Shown: in pieces, positions 37,201 to 40,191 of the stretch
How the letters are laid out: each line of letters begins with the position of its first letter
How positions within the stretch are numbered: the first letter of the stretch is position 1
NCBI GenBank assembly: GCA_021154885.1
Contig: JAJKHS010000024.1
Location: 1 to 64,000, forward strand
Length of the DNA stretch: 64,000 bases
Direction of reading: 5' to 3'
Source of the DNA: Thermoanaerobaculum sp.
GTDB lineage: Bacteria > Acidobacteriota > Thermoanaerobaculia > Multivoradales > UBA5704
The notes under the pieces: model-generated
Database searches by the model: none
What the model was told of the DNA's origin: nothing
What the model saw: the letters and a program-made list of their open reading frames with translations, nothing else
Position numbers and translations under genes: made by a program

Positions 37201-37863
37201 TTCTTCTGGTGCCATGCCCTGGACGGGAGCACCCTCTGCTACGCCGGCCTCGCCCGCCATCTCCCCGGCCGCCCCCTCTATGGCCTGGAGGAGACGGGGA
37301 GCGGCGGCGCGAGCCTTGAGGATCTGGCCGTGCGCTACGCGGCGGCGATCACCTCCGCGTACTCGTCCGGCCCCTGTCTCCTGGGGGGCTGGTCGTTCGG
37401 CGGCCTGGTCGCCTGGGAAACGGCGCGCCGGCTGGAGGAGATGGGGCATGAGGTGGGGCTCCTCGTGCTGCTCGACAGCCGGCCGCCGGACCCCGCCGCC
37501 CCCGCCGAGATTCCGGGCCTCGGCGACGAGGTCCCCGATCCTCATCTCCGCGCCGTGGTCCACGCCCGTCTCGCCGCCCTGCGCTCCTATCGGCCAGGGA
37601 CCCTCGCCTGCCCGGTCGCTCTCTTCCTCGCCGGGGATCGTCCCCAGGAGGAGACCGCCGCTCTCGCCGCCCTCTGGCGTCCCCTGGCTCCCGGCGGCCT
37701 CGACGTCGAGATCCTTCCTGGGGACCACTTCAGCCTGCTGCGGGAGCCCGCGGTGGCAGCCCTGGCGGATAGGATTGAGCGACGGTTGGCGAGGCTGGCG
37801 AGGCTGGACCACCCGGGAGACAATTTCATGCAAGGAGCGTCGAATGGCCGCGAGTCGCCGTGA
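13231..37863 (+). CDS. single-chain lipopeptide NRPS: FAAL-ACP plus seven modules and thioesterase
   Basis: An 8210-residue megasynthase. Domain map (residues, approximate): FAAL 12-560; ACP (S602); C1 660-1095 (HHIAVDL from 790); A1 1135-1600; PCP1 (S1648); C2 1710-2145; A2 2166-2668; PCP2 (S2711); E 2769-3154 (HHLAVDGVSW from 2898); C3 3166-3604 (DCL-like); A3 3619-4127; PCP3 (S4173); C4 4236-4674; PCP4 (S4736) with no A domain; C5 4791-5229; A5 5244-5749; PCP5 (S5799); C6 5864-6329 lacking the HH motif; A6 6342-6839; PCP6 (S6887); C7 6949-7389; A7 7404-7884; PCP7 (S7931); TE 7980-8200 (GWSFGG, S8055). Specificity codes read by eye: A1 DLFNCALVYK, A2 DVESVAATPK, A3 DVQFAAHIIK (proline-like), A5 DFWNIGMVHK (threonine), A6 DLFMVGAVYK, A7 DSALIAEVWK. 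It makes an acylated peptide with a D-residue at position 2. Confidence 0.95.
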   Translation: MTDSFPSHGAGPPSLVAALRGQAALRPGRRAFTFLADGEVESERLTYRSLDRRARAVAATLARHGGAGERVLLLFPPGLDFVAAFFGCLYAGAVAVPAYPPRAERSIPRLRALARDAAPRFALAPAAGADRLRRAAAGLPELAGVEWLSLGEGREEDWREPLASPETLAFLQYTSGSTSNPKGVMVTHGNLLANARAITRAVGLSERDILLSWLPLYHDMGLIGIVIQSVLLGARCVLMPPTAFLQRPLRWLRAMTRYGATLSGGPDFAYDLCVRRSNPEERAGLDLRRWRVAFNGAEPVSPETLDRFTRAFAPAGFRAEALCPCYGLAEATLLVSVSPPGAAPAMREVEKPARRLAGSGTVAPGTEVAIVHPRTRRRLEVGRVGEIWVAGPQVAAGYWGRPRESARTFRAPAGEERGAWLRTGDLGFLEGRELFVTGRIKDLIVLRGRNLYPQDVERTAVASHPGFAPGGAAAFAVEAGGRERLAVVQEVGRRFRTTAAAEAIAALRRAVAEEHEAEVHGVALLAPGTLPRTSSGKVRRQACREGFLARTLPALAWDVAGEAEPSESFAEHGVRHAVARSLGHDPRGADARRPLAALGLDSLAAVELQHALETGFGIALSLPAVLASSVAEIEGLARTLRAGRVEPPTTVQTRPYAKPAEVPLSHGQRALWFLHRLDPEGTAYHLAFAARVRSNVDADRLRAALAALVERHPVLRTVYEERGGEPVARVLAAAPEAFAVIDAHELGGEELRERVEVEAARPFDLAAGPVLRVRLLLGPAGRRALLVAAHHIAVDLWSLVVLVDELARLLAAPDIARAAAELPAAGSWAAHVAAERERLAGPEGERLWAFWHGRLGERELPVLDLPADRPRPAVARFRGAALPLVIGPEVTAGVKALAAAAEATLFTVLLAAFQLLLGRLAGQDEVLVGSPAACRSRPELADLVANLVNPLVLRGGPAGDPTVRQLLARAWDELLGALAHQDFPFPLLVERLQPRRDSALPPVFQALLALERPHRLGAAVAPFVLGSAGEALQPLHLGPLVLEPLRLDLPGAQLDLGLYVVEQGGGLAGSLRYDADLFDAATVARWAGCFATLLAGMAAAPEARAAELSLLSPAERRQLIADVADVADVAEPASAASLWERFAAQAARTPEAPALLWEVGEVTYRDLAARAGQVAARLADRGIGPEARVGVLLPRTPELVAAILGILRSGAAYVPLDPAYPRERIEWMVADSGAAAVLTSNDVEKPAAAIPAPVGAGPEGLVAVIYTSGSTGRPKGVGVVQRGVAALLAWAERACSEPEIAGVLAATSVCFDLSLFELFVPLTRGGAVVLAENALELPRLPARERVTLLNTVPSAAAELVRAGALPVSVRTVCLAGEPLPEPLARALAAAGRRVLNLYGPTETTVYSTWAEVGRAAGAPPIGRPLPGERVLLLDRRMQPVPPGVPGEIWIGGAGLARGYLGRPDAAAERFLPDPWGPPGARLYRTGDLARLLPDGELAFLGRLDHQVKIRGFRVEPGEVEAALAGHSEVAEVAVGTGPEPGGGRRLVAWVAPARGAAGDLPARLRRHLEERLPAFLVPAAWVVLPVLPRTANGKLDRAALPAPEEAPGSGTAGRPRTPVEEVLAGMWAELLGRPAGPDDDFFALGGHSLVATRLAARVREVLSVEMPVSLLFRAPTLAGLAAELARLRAGEEGPVSPRPAPLVTVPRSGTIPLSFAQQRLWFLDRLEPGTPRYNVPAAVHLRGPLDAAALERAVREVVRRHEALRTRFPETAAGPIQEIDAEPDLPLPWIDLAGLPPAREDAEARRLAAEEARRPFDLARGPVLRAWLLRRGTAAHTLLLVCHHIAVDAWSLSLLLGEVGRLLAGEALPPPRLQIADFSLWQRGWMRGETLTARLASARRRLAGAPALALATDRPRPTVQTSRGGRRPLALAAPLAAAVGEIGRRLGATPFMVLLAAFEVLLGRHAGQEDFAVGAPVAGRDRVETEGVVGLFVNTLVLRADLAGELPFAALVKRVREDALAAYADRDLPFDRLVDAVAPVRDLSRAPLFQTLLSLVDVPRPALDLPELTVQVEEIEAAVAKFDLTLELTPRETPEGGWAGSLEYSADLFDPATAERLAGHFLALLAGAVADPDLPWPRLPLLGAGERHQLLQEWRQGAGTVGEGFVLQAIADQVARDPEAPALIAVDVDEEVSRGELARRAGRLARRLAGLGVGTEEVVGIRIERSAELAVALLAVLQAGGALLPLDPAHPPERLAGLLADAGARRLLVRAADPPPPAGWNGETVAVDDGEDEAEEAVEIPFAIHPIHPIHPIAPEQAAYVMYTSGSTGRPKGVVMPHRGLAVLCRTVAERYGLADGDRMLGFTSPAFDVALEEMLASWVAGAAVAPAPPAAVATLDGFLAFLAAHRVTAVDLPASFWHAWAAALAQAPPPPSLRLVVAGSERLAADKVAAWRQGTRVQLLSAYGSTEVTTPVVGEPWAGEEPVPAGRPLAGAEVVLLDPRGEPVPLGAAGEVAVGGPWLARGYLGRPDLTAERFVPHPWNGPGARLYRTGDLGRFRPDGVLEVLGRIDHQIKVRGVRIEPGEVEAVLETHPEVARAAVAARPGTAGDRLAAWVVPRGGVVPDPADLRTFLADRLPEAMVPTAWVSLADLPLTPAGKLDRGALPEPALDERAAPAAPRNRVEAVLAEVWSRVLGLGAVGIHDDFFALGGDSILTLQIVAGARERGLEVSPRQIFERRTVAGLARVVGEKDGRDSRDGRDEEGEGRGEGWFALTWIQRWFFALEQPAPHHFNQALLLAPEEPLDPGLMAGAVAALVERHEALRLRFERGPEAWRQRVAPEERDLFAWIDLEGLPAPLRTAALTAAAAQAQTGFDLQSGPLFRAVLFRMGGSERLLLAAHHLAVDGVSWRLLLGDLDRACRRLPLPPRTTSFQRWARLVGEAESTIQQVARDPVPLPFGLAGEPGPEGEAETVSIELPPETTGDLLRGIPAMYGARPDEALLAALARAAGGRLRVEVEGHGRDADLFPGINPGIDLSRTVGWFTTLSPVLIERPAAEGPGASLRAVRAQVPAGLPRPEVSFNYLGRFDGSGPFALAPEPAGPQRSPAARRTHRLEVNAVAIGDRLRLDCTGNRGDRAALERLAAAVAGELEALLAPCRTLRADPGVEDLYPLTPAQQGILFHDRESPGSGAYVEQLTWTFTGGLDRAALERAWSLVSRRHAVLRTAFVEGEESLQVVRRDAGPKWEVEDWRHLAPGEREERLAERLAADRRRGFDPARAPLQRLALFRLAADRWQLLWSHHHLLLDGWSMALVLEEVLTAYEAFARGEEPELPSRRPFRDFVEWLLRRGADREFWQRLLAGFAAPTPLGIDRPASRPAAGEEAWGERHLHAAPAAGDLLALGRRRGWTPATLVHGAWALLLGFHGGCEDVVFGSVVSGRSALPGAEGIVGLLANTLPVRIGLAAAEPLGPWLDHLQALLLEIRQREATPLPAVRNWSEVARDRPLFESLVAFENFPLGEPLRRWRGGSQIAGVRTVDRTHYPLTLLAAPDGDRLAFTLLFARGRFAESAVDRLAGRLAALLAGMAAGEDRPLSALPLLAPEEVAQLAAWAAGPPAAGGNTPVHERVAAQAARSPEAIAVISAGEGAALTYRELEERASCLAHRLRALGVGPEVPVALCAGRSFDAVAGLLAILKAGGVCVPLDAAYPRERLALMLADSGAELLITRSALADRFNFFDRPMVLLDQTDRTDRTDRSDTADATTNEALAYVIYTSGSTGRPKGVAVSHRLLANVIAWQIACGIARGPRRTLQFSALSFDVSLQEILSTLGSGGTLVLLREEWRADGPRLWRLIAEERIERLFLPFAALELLAGSAPAREPLAPELAEVAVAGEQLHVTPAIAGLFARLPGCSLVNHYGPTETHIITSFPLAGPPASWPALPPIGRAIPGARVTVLDAWLRPLPAGVVGEVWLGGVAVCRGYLGRPDLTAERFLPDPAATPDEPGSRLYRSGDLGRWREDGEIEFLGRRDGQVKVRGYRVELGEIEAALAFHPSVLRAAVVARRDAAGMRLLAAIVPRPEGRAGDDLATDLRAFLLARLPAYMVPTGFAILGDLPLTPSGKVDRQALARVEIESIAAPSASKPPATAIERDLAALWEAVLAVPRVSLEDGFFELGGHSLLAGRLLARVRAVFGVDIPLARLLDDPTLGGMAAAVTAALVTRTEAGTAGRPGIPRRDGAGPAPLSSGQRRMWLAQQMDPGSPAANLPAALRLTGPLDRRALAAALSEVARRHAVLRSGIEAPDGEPILIVAAPSPLAPLALPLVDLAGLAPAQAEAEGSRLAGEEARRPFDLARPPLLRTVLTRLGEDAHLLLLTLHHAAADGWSLAVLVREVGALYAACAAGRPSPLPEPPIQYADYAAWQQARLAAGELAADLDWWRQRLAGLPPLALPTDREGRAAVTAGAAGAVRRSLVLAADRTAALQELARSEGATPFMVLAAAFAAFLGRLAGQDDVAFATPVAGRAQVETEELIGFFVNTLILRIDLAGAAVPLTFRLLLARLRTAVAEAHAHQELPFERLVEELAPDRRAGRHPLVQTVFALQNAPREPLALPGLTVTPVAVATGTALFDLAVEVEEWDGSLTAHLEVDAGLWEAAMAERLLQQLTTLLAAAVADPDRPLGELPFVPLVKRFAKRLETRREAPVPAPAPAGEVAERLAAIFAEVLGRPEVGPYDGFWDLGGHSLQAARVVARVRRDLGAEIPLRSLFEAPTPAGLARLVSGGTVPAPPPVAAAGPGSAPLSFGQQRLWFLQQLAPASPAYDIPLAVRLDGALDVRALAAALSEVVRRHEVLRTAIRTRHGEAVPEVAPPAPLPLPRIDLSALPAPRREEEAARLAAEEGRRPFDLTRAPLLRCLLLRLGPDAHRLVLNLHHIAGDGWSGAVLVREAGALYAAFTSGLPSPLPELALQYADFARWQREQLSGATLDRLLAFWRQRLAGLPPLELPTDRPRPPVESFRGVRASRRLAACALERLAGEGGATLFMVMTAALAALLGRLSGQEDFGIATPVAGRTRAELEGLIGFFVNTLVLRADLAGDPSFAGLLARTRETVLAAQDHQDLPFERLVEALGERRDPARQPLAQALLVLQNAPRAPLVLPGLTLTPVEIDNGTAKLDLSLDLERDGEEIAAGLEVNRDLFDATTAARMLEQLATLLAAAAADPGLPLPALPLLSPAARHQVLAEWGDGGDPGAAPVPFHRLFAAAAARRPEALAVTGEDGESLTYGELDRRANRLARHLRSLGVRPEARVGICLPRSPELIVAILAVVKAGGAYVPLDPDYPRERLAFLLEDSRALLVITRSGLAGALAAGVRTVRLDADDIGARAIARRSPRPLGDGAGVDHPLYVIYTSGSTGRPKGVVVTHRNAARLFTATAPWFGFGEGDVWTLFHSFAFDFSVWEIWGALLHGGRLVVVPWWVSRSPDAFLHLLRREGVTVLNQTPSAFRPLIAAARREERWDLALRCVIFGGEALDPRHLAPWFERCGDRHPRLVNMYGITETTVHVTYRPLSRADAQGARSPIGRALPDLAIRLLDRCSLQLVPPGVPGEICVGGEGVARSYLGRPDLTAERFVPDPWGKGARLYRSGDLARWLPDGDLEVLGRIDQQVKVRGFRVEPGEIEAALEAHPGVRECAVVARSDEEDEEDGERRLVAYVVGEVPAAELRAFLQERLPSPMVPAVFVTLAALPLTRHGKLDRAALPAPGSTAAAAAVAPFAPPETPVERAIAASWGEILGVSGIGLDDDFFALGGDSIRSIQARVRAAERGVHFTVQELFQHPTVRGLARAACAAVDPATEPAGDLLSPADRARLPVGIEDAFPLARNLAGLVFHSEYSPDYLIYVTSLHLAAPFDAGRLQQALDQVVARHPVLRSSYALEGFSEPLQIVHRNVRVPVEVEDLRHLPAAAQEEALERWLAAEQRRKFDWRRPPLLRLKVHRRSAETLQLTLAEAYLDGWSVGLFLTELFHRYLALLPPDLVPAGAAALPPPDDRPLAAAYRDYVALERAALASAAARRFWERRLDGGGGGGGRLPATWLARADARRRPAHFTRELVGHLEVPFPERVSDGLHAAARAASAPLKDLLLAVHLKLLSLLNGTPDVLSGVLANGRPEGADGDRVIGGFLNAMPFRLDLAPGSWADLARQTFAAERELLPYRRFPLAEIAEISELGQREPRAGRPLFDTLFNFTHFHVYERLARIPGVAVLGSWGSEQTYFPLTVQLNVHEITHRISLALDHRRADLDAPEAEEIAARYVRLLEAVAADPEAPHDALCLLGPAERQQVFVEWNDATVVGDEERAVHELFAAQAARTPGAPALLWGEEVVTYGELAARAGRVARRLLGLGLPAEARVGVLLERSPDLVAAILGAVAAGAAYVPLDPAYPRERLAAMLDDSGARALVTRRGLGPWAATAATAATAGRTRIDLEDLAGLEPAGAAGLPPVDPARLFAVIYTSGSTGRPKGVAVEHRSVAAFLAGAARVYSPEERAGVLAAASVCFDLSVFELFFPLVHGGVAILADNVLDLPRLPARNAVRLIMVVPSAAAELLREKGFPLSVRTLVLGGEAVPLGLVRGLRAENPGWRLFDAYGPTEATVYSILGLIAADLAGAPPIGRPAAGDRALLLDPDLQPVLPGVPGEIWLGGRGLARGYLGRPDLTADRFRPDPTGEPGTRLYRTGDLGRLLPDGRIEFLGRRDHQVKVRGFRIELGDVEAALARHPGIASAVVVDRRDPDAPGDARLVAYAVPRRGLPPAESWAVELRGFLRQALPAHMVPSDFVVLDSLPLTSTGKLDYRALPAPDRERAGADRPWTAPRTPVEELLCGLWAQVLGVERVGAGDDFFALGGHSLLATQLISRLRETFSRELPLRALFDAPRLSDLARVVERALAAGDGDAAPPLAPHPRPLPEVPLSFAQQRLWFLDRLEPESPLYDVPVAVRLRGRLAPPALGAALTEVVRRHEALRTVFRAVDGRPRQEVVAAAPAPLPVLDLAGLPVPCRTPEAARLAREAARRPFDLGRGPLLRLALLRLGPEEHLLLAVFHHVVADGWSMGIFLRETAALYRAALAREPSPLPPLPLQYADFALWQRGWLAGETLERQLAFWRGRLAGVPPLALPTDRPRPAVPAYRGGRVPVVLDPALGAAVGALARREGATFFMIVLAAFSAVLGRWAGQESLAVGTPIAGRTRLELEPLIGFFVNTLVLPVDLAGHPTGRDLLGRCREAALGAYAHQDLPFEKLVEALRPERERARSPLFQVLLAVQNTPLPDFDLPGLTLAPVEVEAGTARFDVTLTLAEGPAEIAGWLEHDAHLFDRATATRLTGHLATLLQALAADPGRRLEDLPLLAAGERHQLLVEWAEPAGVQGMGTPEILELIAAQARRTPDAVAVAQGEREITYGDLVAGAERLARNLRARGVGPEVPVAIHLRKSPEAILAILGVLRAGGAYLPLDPAYPEERLAWVTTDARVALTLDEKDDFAAGGGGHGIAGLPAVPPAAPAYVLYTSGSTGRPKGVVVTRAGLLASTLARLEGYAPPVSAFLILPSLAFDSSVAGLFWTLCQGGALVLPEEGEAADPARLARLVERRRVSHWLSIPSLYALLLDAAGCEIGRLRSLAAVIVAGESCPAGLPGRHAAAFPGVPLLNEYGPTEGTVWATAGELAPGEPVTIGRPIPGARVLLLDRALRPAPAGVPGELFLGGEGLARGYLGRPDLTAERFVPDPLSLLPGARLYRTGDLARWLPDGRLDLLGRVDDQIKVRGFRIEPGEIEAVLERCPGVRQAAVVARDLPSGDRRLAGCVTGAADLDPEALRGLLAGRLPAHLVPPEMVVLPALPLSPNGKVDRPALKRLLAGRPASPRGATPPADALERRLAAIWEELLGLPEVGREDGFFDLGGHSLLAVQLVARVETELGRRLPLAALFRSATLASLAAEIRSAPAARLASPLVSLRAGGQGRPFFWCHALDGSTLCYAGLARHLPGRPLYGLEETGSGGASLEDLAVRYAAAITSAYSSGPCLLGGWSFGGLVAWETARRLEEMGHEVGLLVLLDSRPPDPAAPAEIPGLGDEVPDPHLRAVVHARLAALRSYRPGTLACPVALFLAGDRPQEETAALAALWRPLAPGGLDVEILPGDHFSLLREPAVAALADRIERRLARLARLDHPGDNFMQGASNGRESP
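16590..16622 (+). repeat. 9-bp tandem microrepeat in C1-A1 linker
   Basis: Repeats of GCCGACGTC/GCCGATGTC encode ADVADVADVA between C1 and A1 of the NRPS. Comparable in-frame 9-bp repeats occur at other linkers and loops of the same gene. Confidence 0.6.
20138..20167 (+). repeat. 9-bp tandem microrepeat in A2 domain
   Basis: Three to four copies of ATCCATCCG encode IHPIHPIHPI just before the A3 core motif (YTSGSTGRPKG) of the second adenylation domain. Confidence 0.7.
24453..24490 (+). repeat. 9-bp tandem microrepeat in A3 domain
   Basis: Copies of GATCGGACT encode DQTDRTDRTDRSD just before the A3 core motif of the third adenylation domain. This is the same loop as the repeats at 20138 and 32583. 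Confidence 0.7.
27279..27294. other. 16-bp perfect palindrome at the missing A-domain junction
   Basis: GCGCTTCGCGAAGCGC is a perfect palindrome in the short linker joining C4 to PCP4, where an adenylation domain of about 500 residues would normally be. It may be chance in GC-rich coding DNA or a scar of the event that removed A4. Confidence 0.5.
37832..37837 (+). promoter_or_regulatory. ribosome binding site for the multicopper oxidase, inside the NRPS 3' end
   Basis: AAGGAG lies 6 nt before ATG 37844, within the last codons of the NRPS in another frame. It fixes the oxidase start and implies translational coupling to the NRPS. Confidence 0.7.
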
Positions 37864-39106
37864 TTTCTTTCGTCTTGGCCTCGGGGTGGGGGCGGGTTGG
37901 CTGGCGGCCGCCTGCGAGACCGCGGCCGGCCCCAAGGCGCTGACCCGGGCCATGGCGGACCACCTTCCCGGCGGCCCCCCGCTGCCTGTCGAGACCCCCG
38001 ACCTGCCCAGGCTCCCCTGGACCTGGGATAATGGGGTCAAAGTCTTCCAGCTCACCCCCGAGGTCGTGAAGAGCCGTTTCGTCCCCTGGCAAGAGGTCAA
38101 CACCTGGGGATACAACGGCTCCACTCCTGGCCCCACGATCGAGGCGGTGGAGGGCGATCGGGTGCGCTTCGTCGTCGAGAACCACCTCCCCGAGGCCACC
38201 ACTCTCCACTGGCATGGGCTGGAGGTGCCGCACGAGATGGACGGCGCCGAGGGGATCAGCCAGGATCTGATCCCGCCCGGTGGGAAGTTCGTCTACGACT
38301 TCACCCTCCACCAGCACGGCACGTTCTTCTATCATTCGCATCGCCCCATGCAGCAGATGATGGGCATGGTGGGGCTGTTCGTGATCCATCCCCGGCGGGC
38401 CTACGAGCCCCGGGTCGACCGCGACTTCGCCTGGGTCCTCCAGGGTTGGGCGACGTTGCCCGGCAATCCCACGCCCAACAGCATGGCCATGGAGTTCAAC
38501 TGGCTGACGATGAACGGCAAGGCGGCCCCCGCCACCACGCCGGCGCTGTGCAAGTTGGGCGAGAGGGTGCGGCTGCGCTTCGTCAACCTCGGCATGGATC
38601 ACCACCCCATGCATCTCCACGGTCACACCTGGGTGGTCACCGGCACGGAGGGGGGGCGTGTTCCCGCCGCCGCCTGGACGCCGGGCAACACCGAGATCGT
38701 CGGGGTGGCCCAGGCGCGCACCCTGGAGCTGGTGGCCAACAATCCGGGCGACTGGATGATCCACTGCCACCTGCCCCATCACATGATGAACGCCATGGCC
38801 ACCATGGCCCCCCCGCTCCTGCCTGCGAGCGGTCGCGCCGAGACGCCGGTCTCGCACGGCGTGGGACCGGCGCCGGAGGGGCATGCCCATCATCACTCCG
38901 GGGTAGGCGACGCCCGTTCCATTCCCGGCTATCCCCAGGACATGTTCATGGCGATGGACGATCAGGTCGCCAGGCCGGAGACCCACGGCCTGCGGCCGGG
39001 CTGGACCGGCGGCATGATGGGCATGATGACCCTGCTGCGCGTCCTGCGCTCCGACCAGTACGACGAGATCCTGGCCCTGAAGGCGAGCCAGGCGGGGAGG
39101 GCGTAA
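37844..39106 (+). CDS. Tat-exported two-domain multicopper oxidase
   Basis: A 420-residue multicopper oxidase overlapping the NRPS end by 20 bp. A twin-arginine signal (RRDFFRLG, residues 5-12) precedes two cupredoxin-like halves. All four copper-ligand clusters are present: HWH (122-124), HSH (164-166), HPMHLHGH (254-261) and HCHLPHHM (307-314). At about 420 residues it is shorter than three-domain laccases or CueO and fits the two-domain class. Methionine-rich stretches (MQQMMGM, HHMMNAM, MMGMM) suggest copper handling. It should act in the periplasm or cell envelope, oxidising Cu(I), another metal or a phenolic/peptide substrate. The coupling AAGGAG site and overlap tie its expression to the NRPS, which is unusual. 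The stop overlaps the next start (TAATG). Confidence 0.88.
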   Translation: MAASRRDFFRLGLGVGAGWLAAACETAAGPKALTRAMADHLPGGPPLPVETPDLPRLPWTWDNGVKVFQLTPEVVKSRFVPWQEVNTWGYNGSTPGPTIEAVEGDRVRFVVENHLPEATTLHWHGLEVPHEMDGAEGISQDLIPPGGKFVYDFTLHQHGTFFYHSHRPMQQMMGMVGLFVIHPRRAYEPRVDRDFAWVLQGWATLPGNPTPNSMAMEFNWLTMNGKAAPATTPALCKLGERVRLRFVNLGMDHHPMHLHGHTWVVTGTEGGRVPAAAWTPGNTEIVGVAQARTLELVANNPGDWMIHCHLPHHMMNAMATMAPPLLPASGRAETPVSHGVGPAPEGHAHHHSGVGDARSIPGYPQDMFMAMDDQVARPETHGLRPGWTGGMMGMMTLLRVLRSDQYDEILALKASQAGRA

Positions 39107-40191
39107 TGAAGGCCCTGTCCTGCCTCGGGCTCGCGATGCTCCTCTCCTGCGGGGTGGCCGCGGCCGCGGCGGACGATTCCGCGCCGCCGGCCGTCCACCT
39201 GGCGGACCTCGAAGGCCGGGCCCTGCAGCACAACCCGGCGATGGCCTCCGCCGAGGCCGCGCTCCGCACCGTCGACGGGCAACTGCAAAAGGCCGGCTCC
39301 GATCCCGTGCTCGCCGGCAGGCTGGCGCGGACGCGGAGCCAACTGCTGGTCGAGCGGCAGCGCATGCTGGTGAAATTCCGCACCCTCTTCTTCCATACCC
39401 TGGCCAACCAGCAGCGGGTGGAATCGCGGCAGCGCCTCGCCAGGCTGGCGCGAGAGGCGATGGCAGTGACCGGCCAACTGTTCAACGTCGGGGCCGCGGA
39501 CGACCCGGACCGGCTGGCCAGCGAAAACGAGGCGCAGGTGCTCGATGCCGCTCTCGCCGACGCCCGCTTCGAGTTGGAGCAGATGCGCGCGCTGCTCAAA
39601 GAGACCGTCGGCGAGCCCGGGATGGAGCTGGGCTCCCTGCAAGGCGACCTCATCGCCGAGCTGCCCAGGATCGACCGCGAGGAGTGGCGCCAGCGCCTCC
39701 TGCGCGAGAGCCCGTCCCTGCAGGAGGTGAAGGCCGAGATCGCCCGGGACGAAGCGGCGCTGGCGCGGGCTCGCCAGGCTCGAAAGGGGACCGCGGCGGC
39801 CGAAGCGGCGCTGGCCCAGGCCCGCCTGCGCGCCGAGCAGATCCGCCTCACCCTGGAAATCAGCTTCGCCGAGACCTATGCGGCCTACCAGTCCGGGGTC
39901 CGGCAGATCGAGACCTATCGCGGCGGCGTCCTCGAACGTGCGGAGCACGCCTGGCAGGAGACCCTCCAACGCTACCAGCAGATGACGGCCCCTTATCCAC
40001 AGGTCCTGATCGCCCGGCGTAACCTGTTCCAGATGGAGGATGCGGCCCTCGACGCCGTGGTGAAGGCGTGGTCGGCGGCGATCGACATCCAGGCCCTGCT
40101 GCCCTACGAGCTGCCCCAGAACCTGGCGCCCCCCATTGCCGCGCCCTCGGCGTCGGCTCCGGGCGGCGGCGGCAATTCAGGCGTCCCCTGA
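39106..40191 (+). CDS. TolC-family outer-membrane-efflux-like protein, short and lacking obvious barrel strands
   Basis: A 361-residue protein with a signal peptide (about 1-22) followed by long charged helices with heptad character (NPAMASAEAALRTVDGQLQKA..., LARLAREAMAVTGQLFNVGAADDPD), typical of the periplasmic helical barrel of TolC-like efflux proteins. Family members are usually 400-500 residues and contain beta strands of the membrane barrel between helix pairs. Here the segment between the first and second helical repeats is reduced to a short RQARKGTAAAEAAL turn. It may therefore be a periplasmic coiled-coil relative rather than a complete channel. Its ATG overlaps the oxidase stop, so the two are translationally coupled and probably work together in copper handling or product export. 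The 3' end overlaps the convergent aminotransferase by 15 bp. Confidence 0.7.
   Translation: MKALSCLGLAMLLSCGVAAAAADDSAPPAVHLADLEGRALQHNPAMASAEAALRTVDGQLQKAGSDPVLAGRLARTRSQLLVERQRMLVKFRTLFFHTLANQQRVESRQRLARLAREAMAVTGQLFNVGAADDPDRLASENEAQVLDAALADARFELEQMRALLKETVGEPGMELGSLQGDLIAELPRIDREEWRQRLLRESPSLQEVKAEIARDEAALARARQARKGTAAAEAALAQARLRAEQIRLTLEISFAETYAAYQSGVRQIETYRGGVLERAEHAWQETLQRYQQMTAPYPQVLIARRNLFQMEDAALDAVVKAWSAAIDIQALLPYELPQNLAPPIAAPSASAPGGGGNSGVP

Noticed and set aside
37214-37843. Longer N-terminus for the multicopper oxidase
   Set aside because: The extra 210 codons are the out-of-frame thioesterase region. The Tat signal begins at ATG 37844 with an AAGGAG site.
22363-38202. Antisense open frame of 5279 codons opposite the NRPS
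   Set aside because: Its translation is low-complexity (R/E/G/Q-rich) and mirrors the codon bias of the NRPS on the other strand. High third-position GC removes stop codons from this antisense frame. No domain is recognisable.
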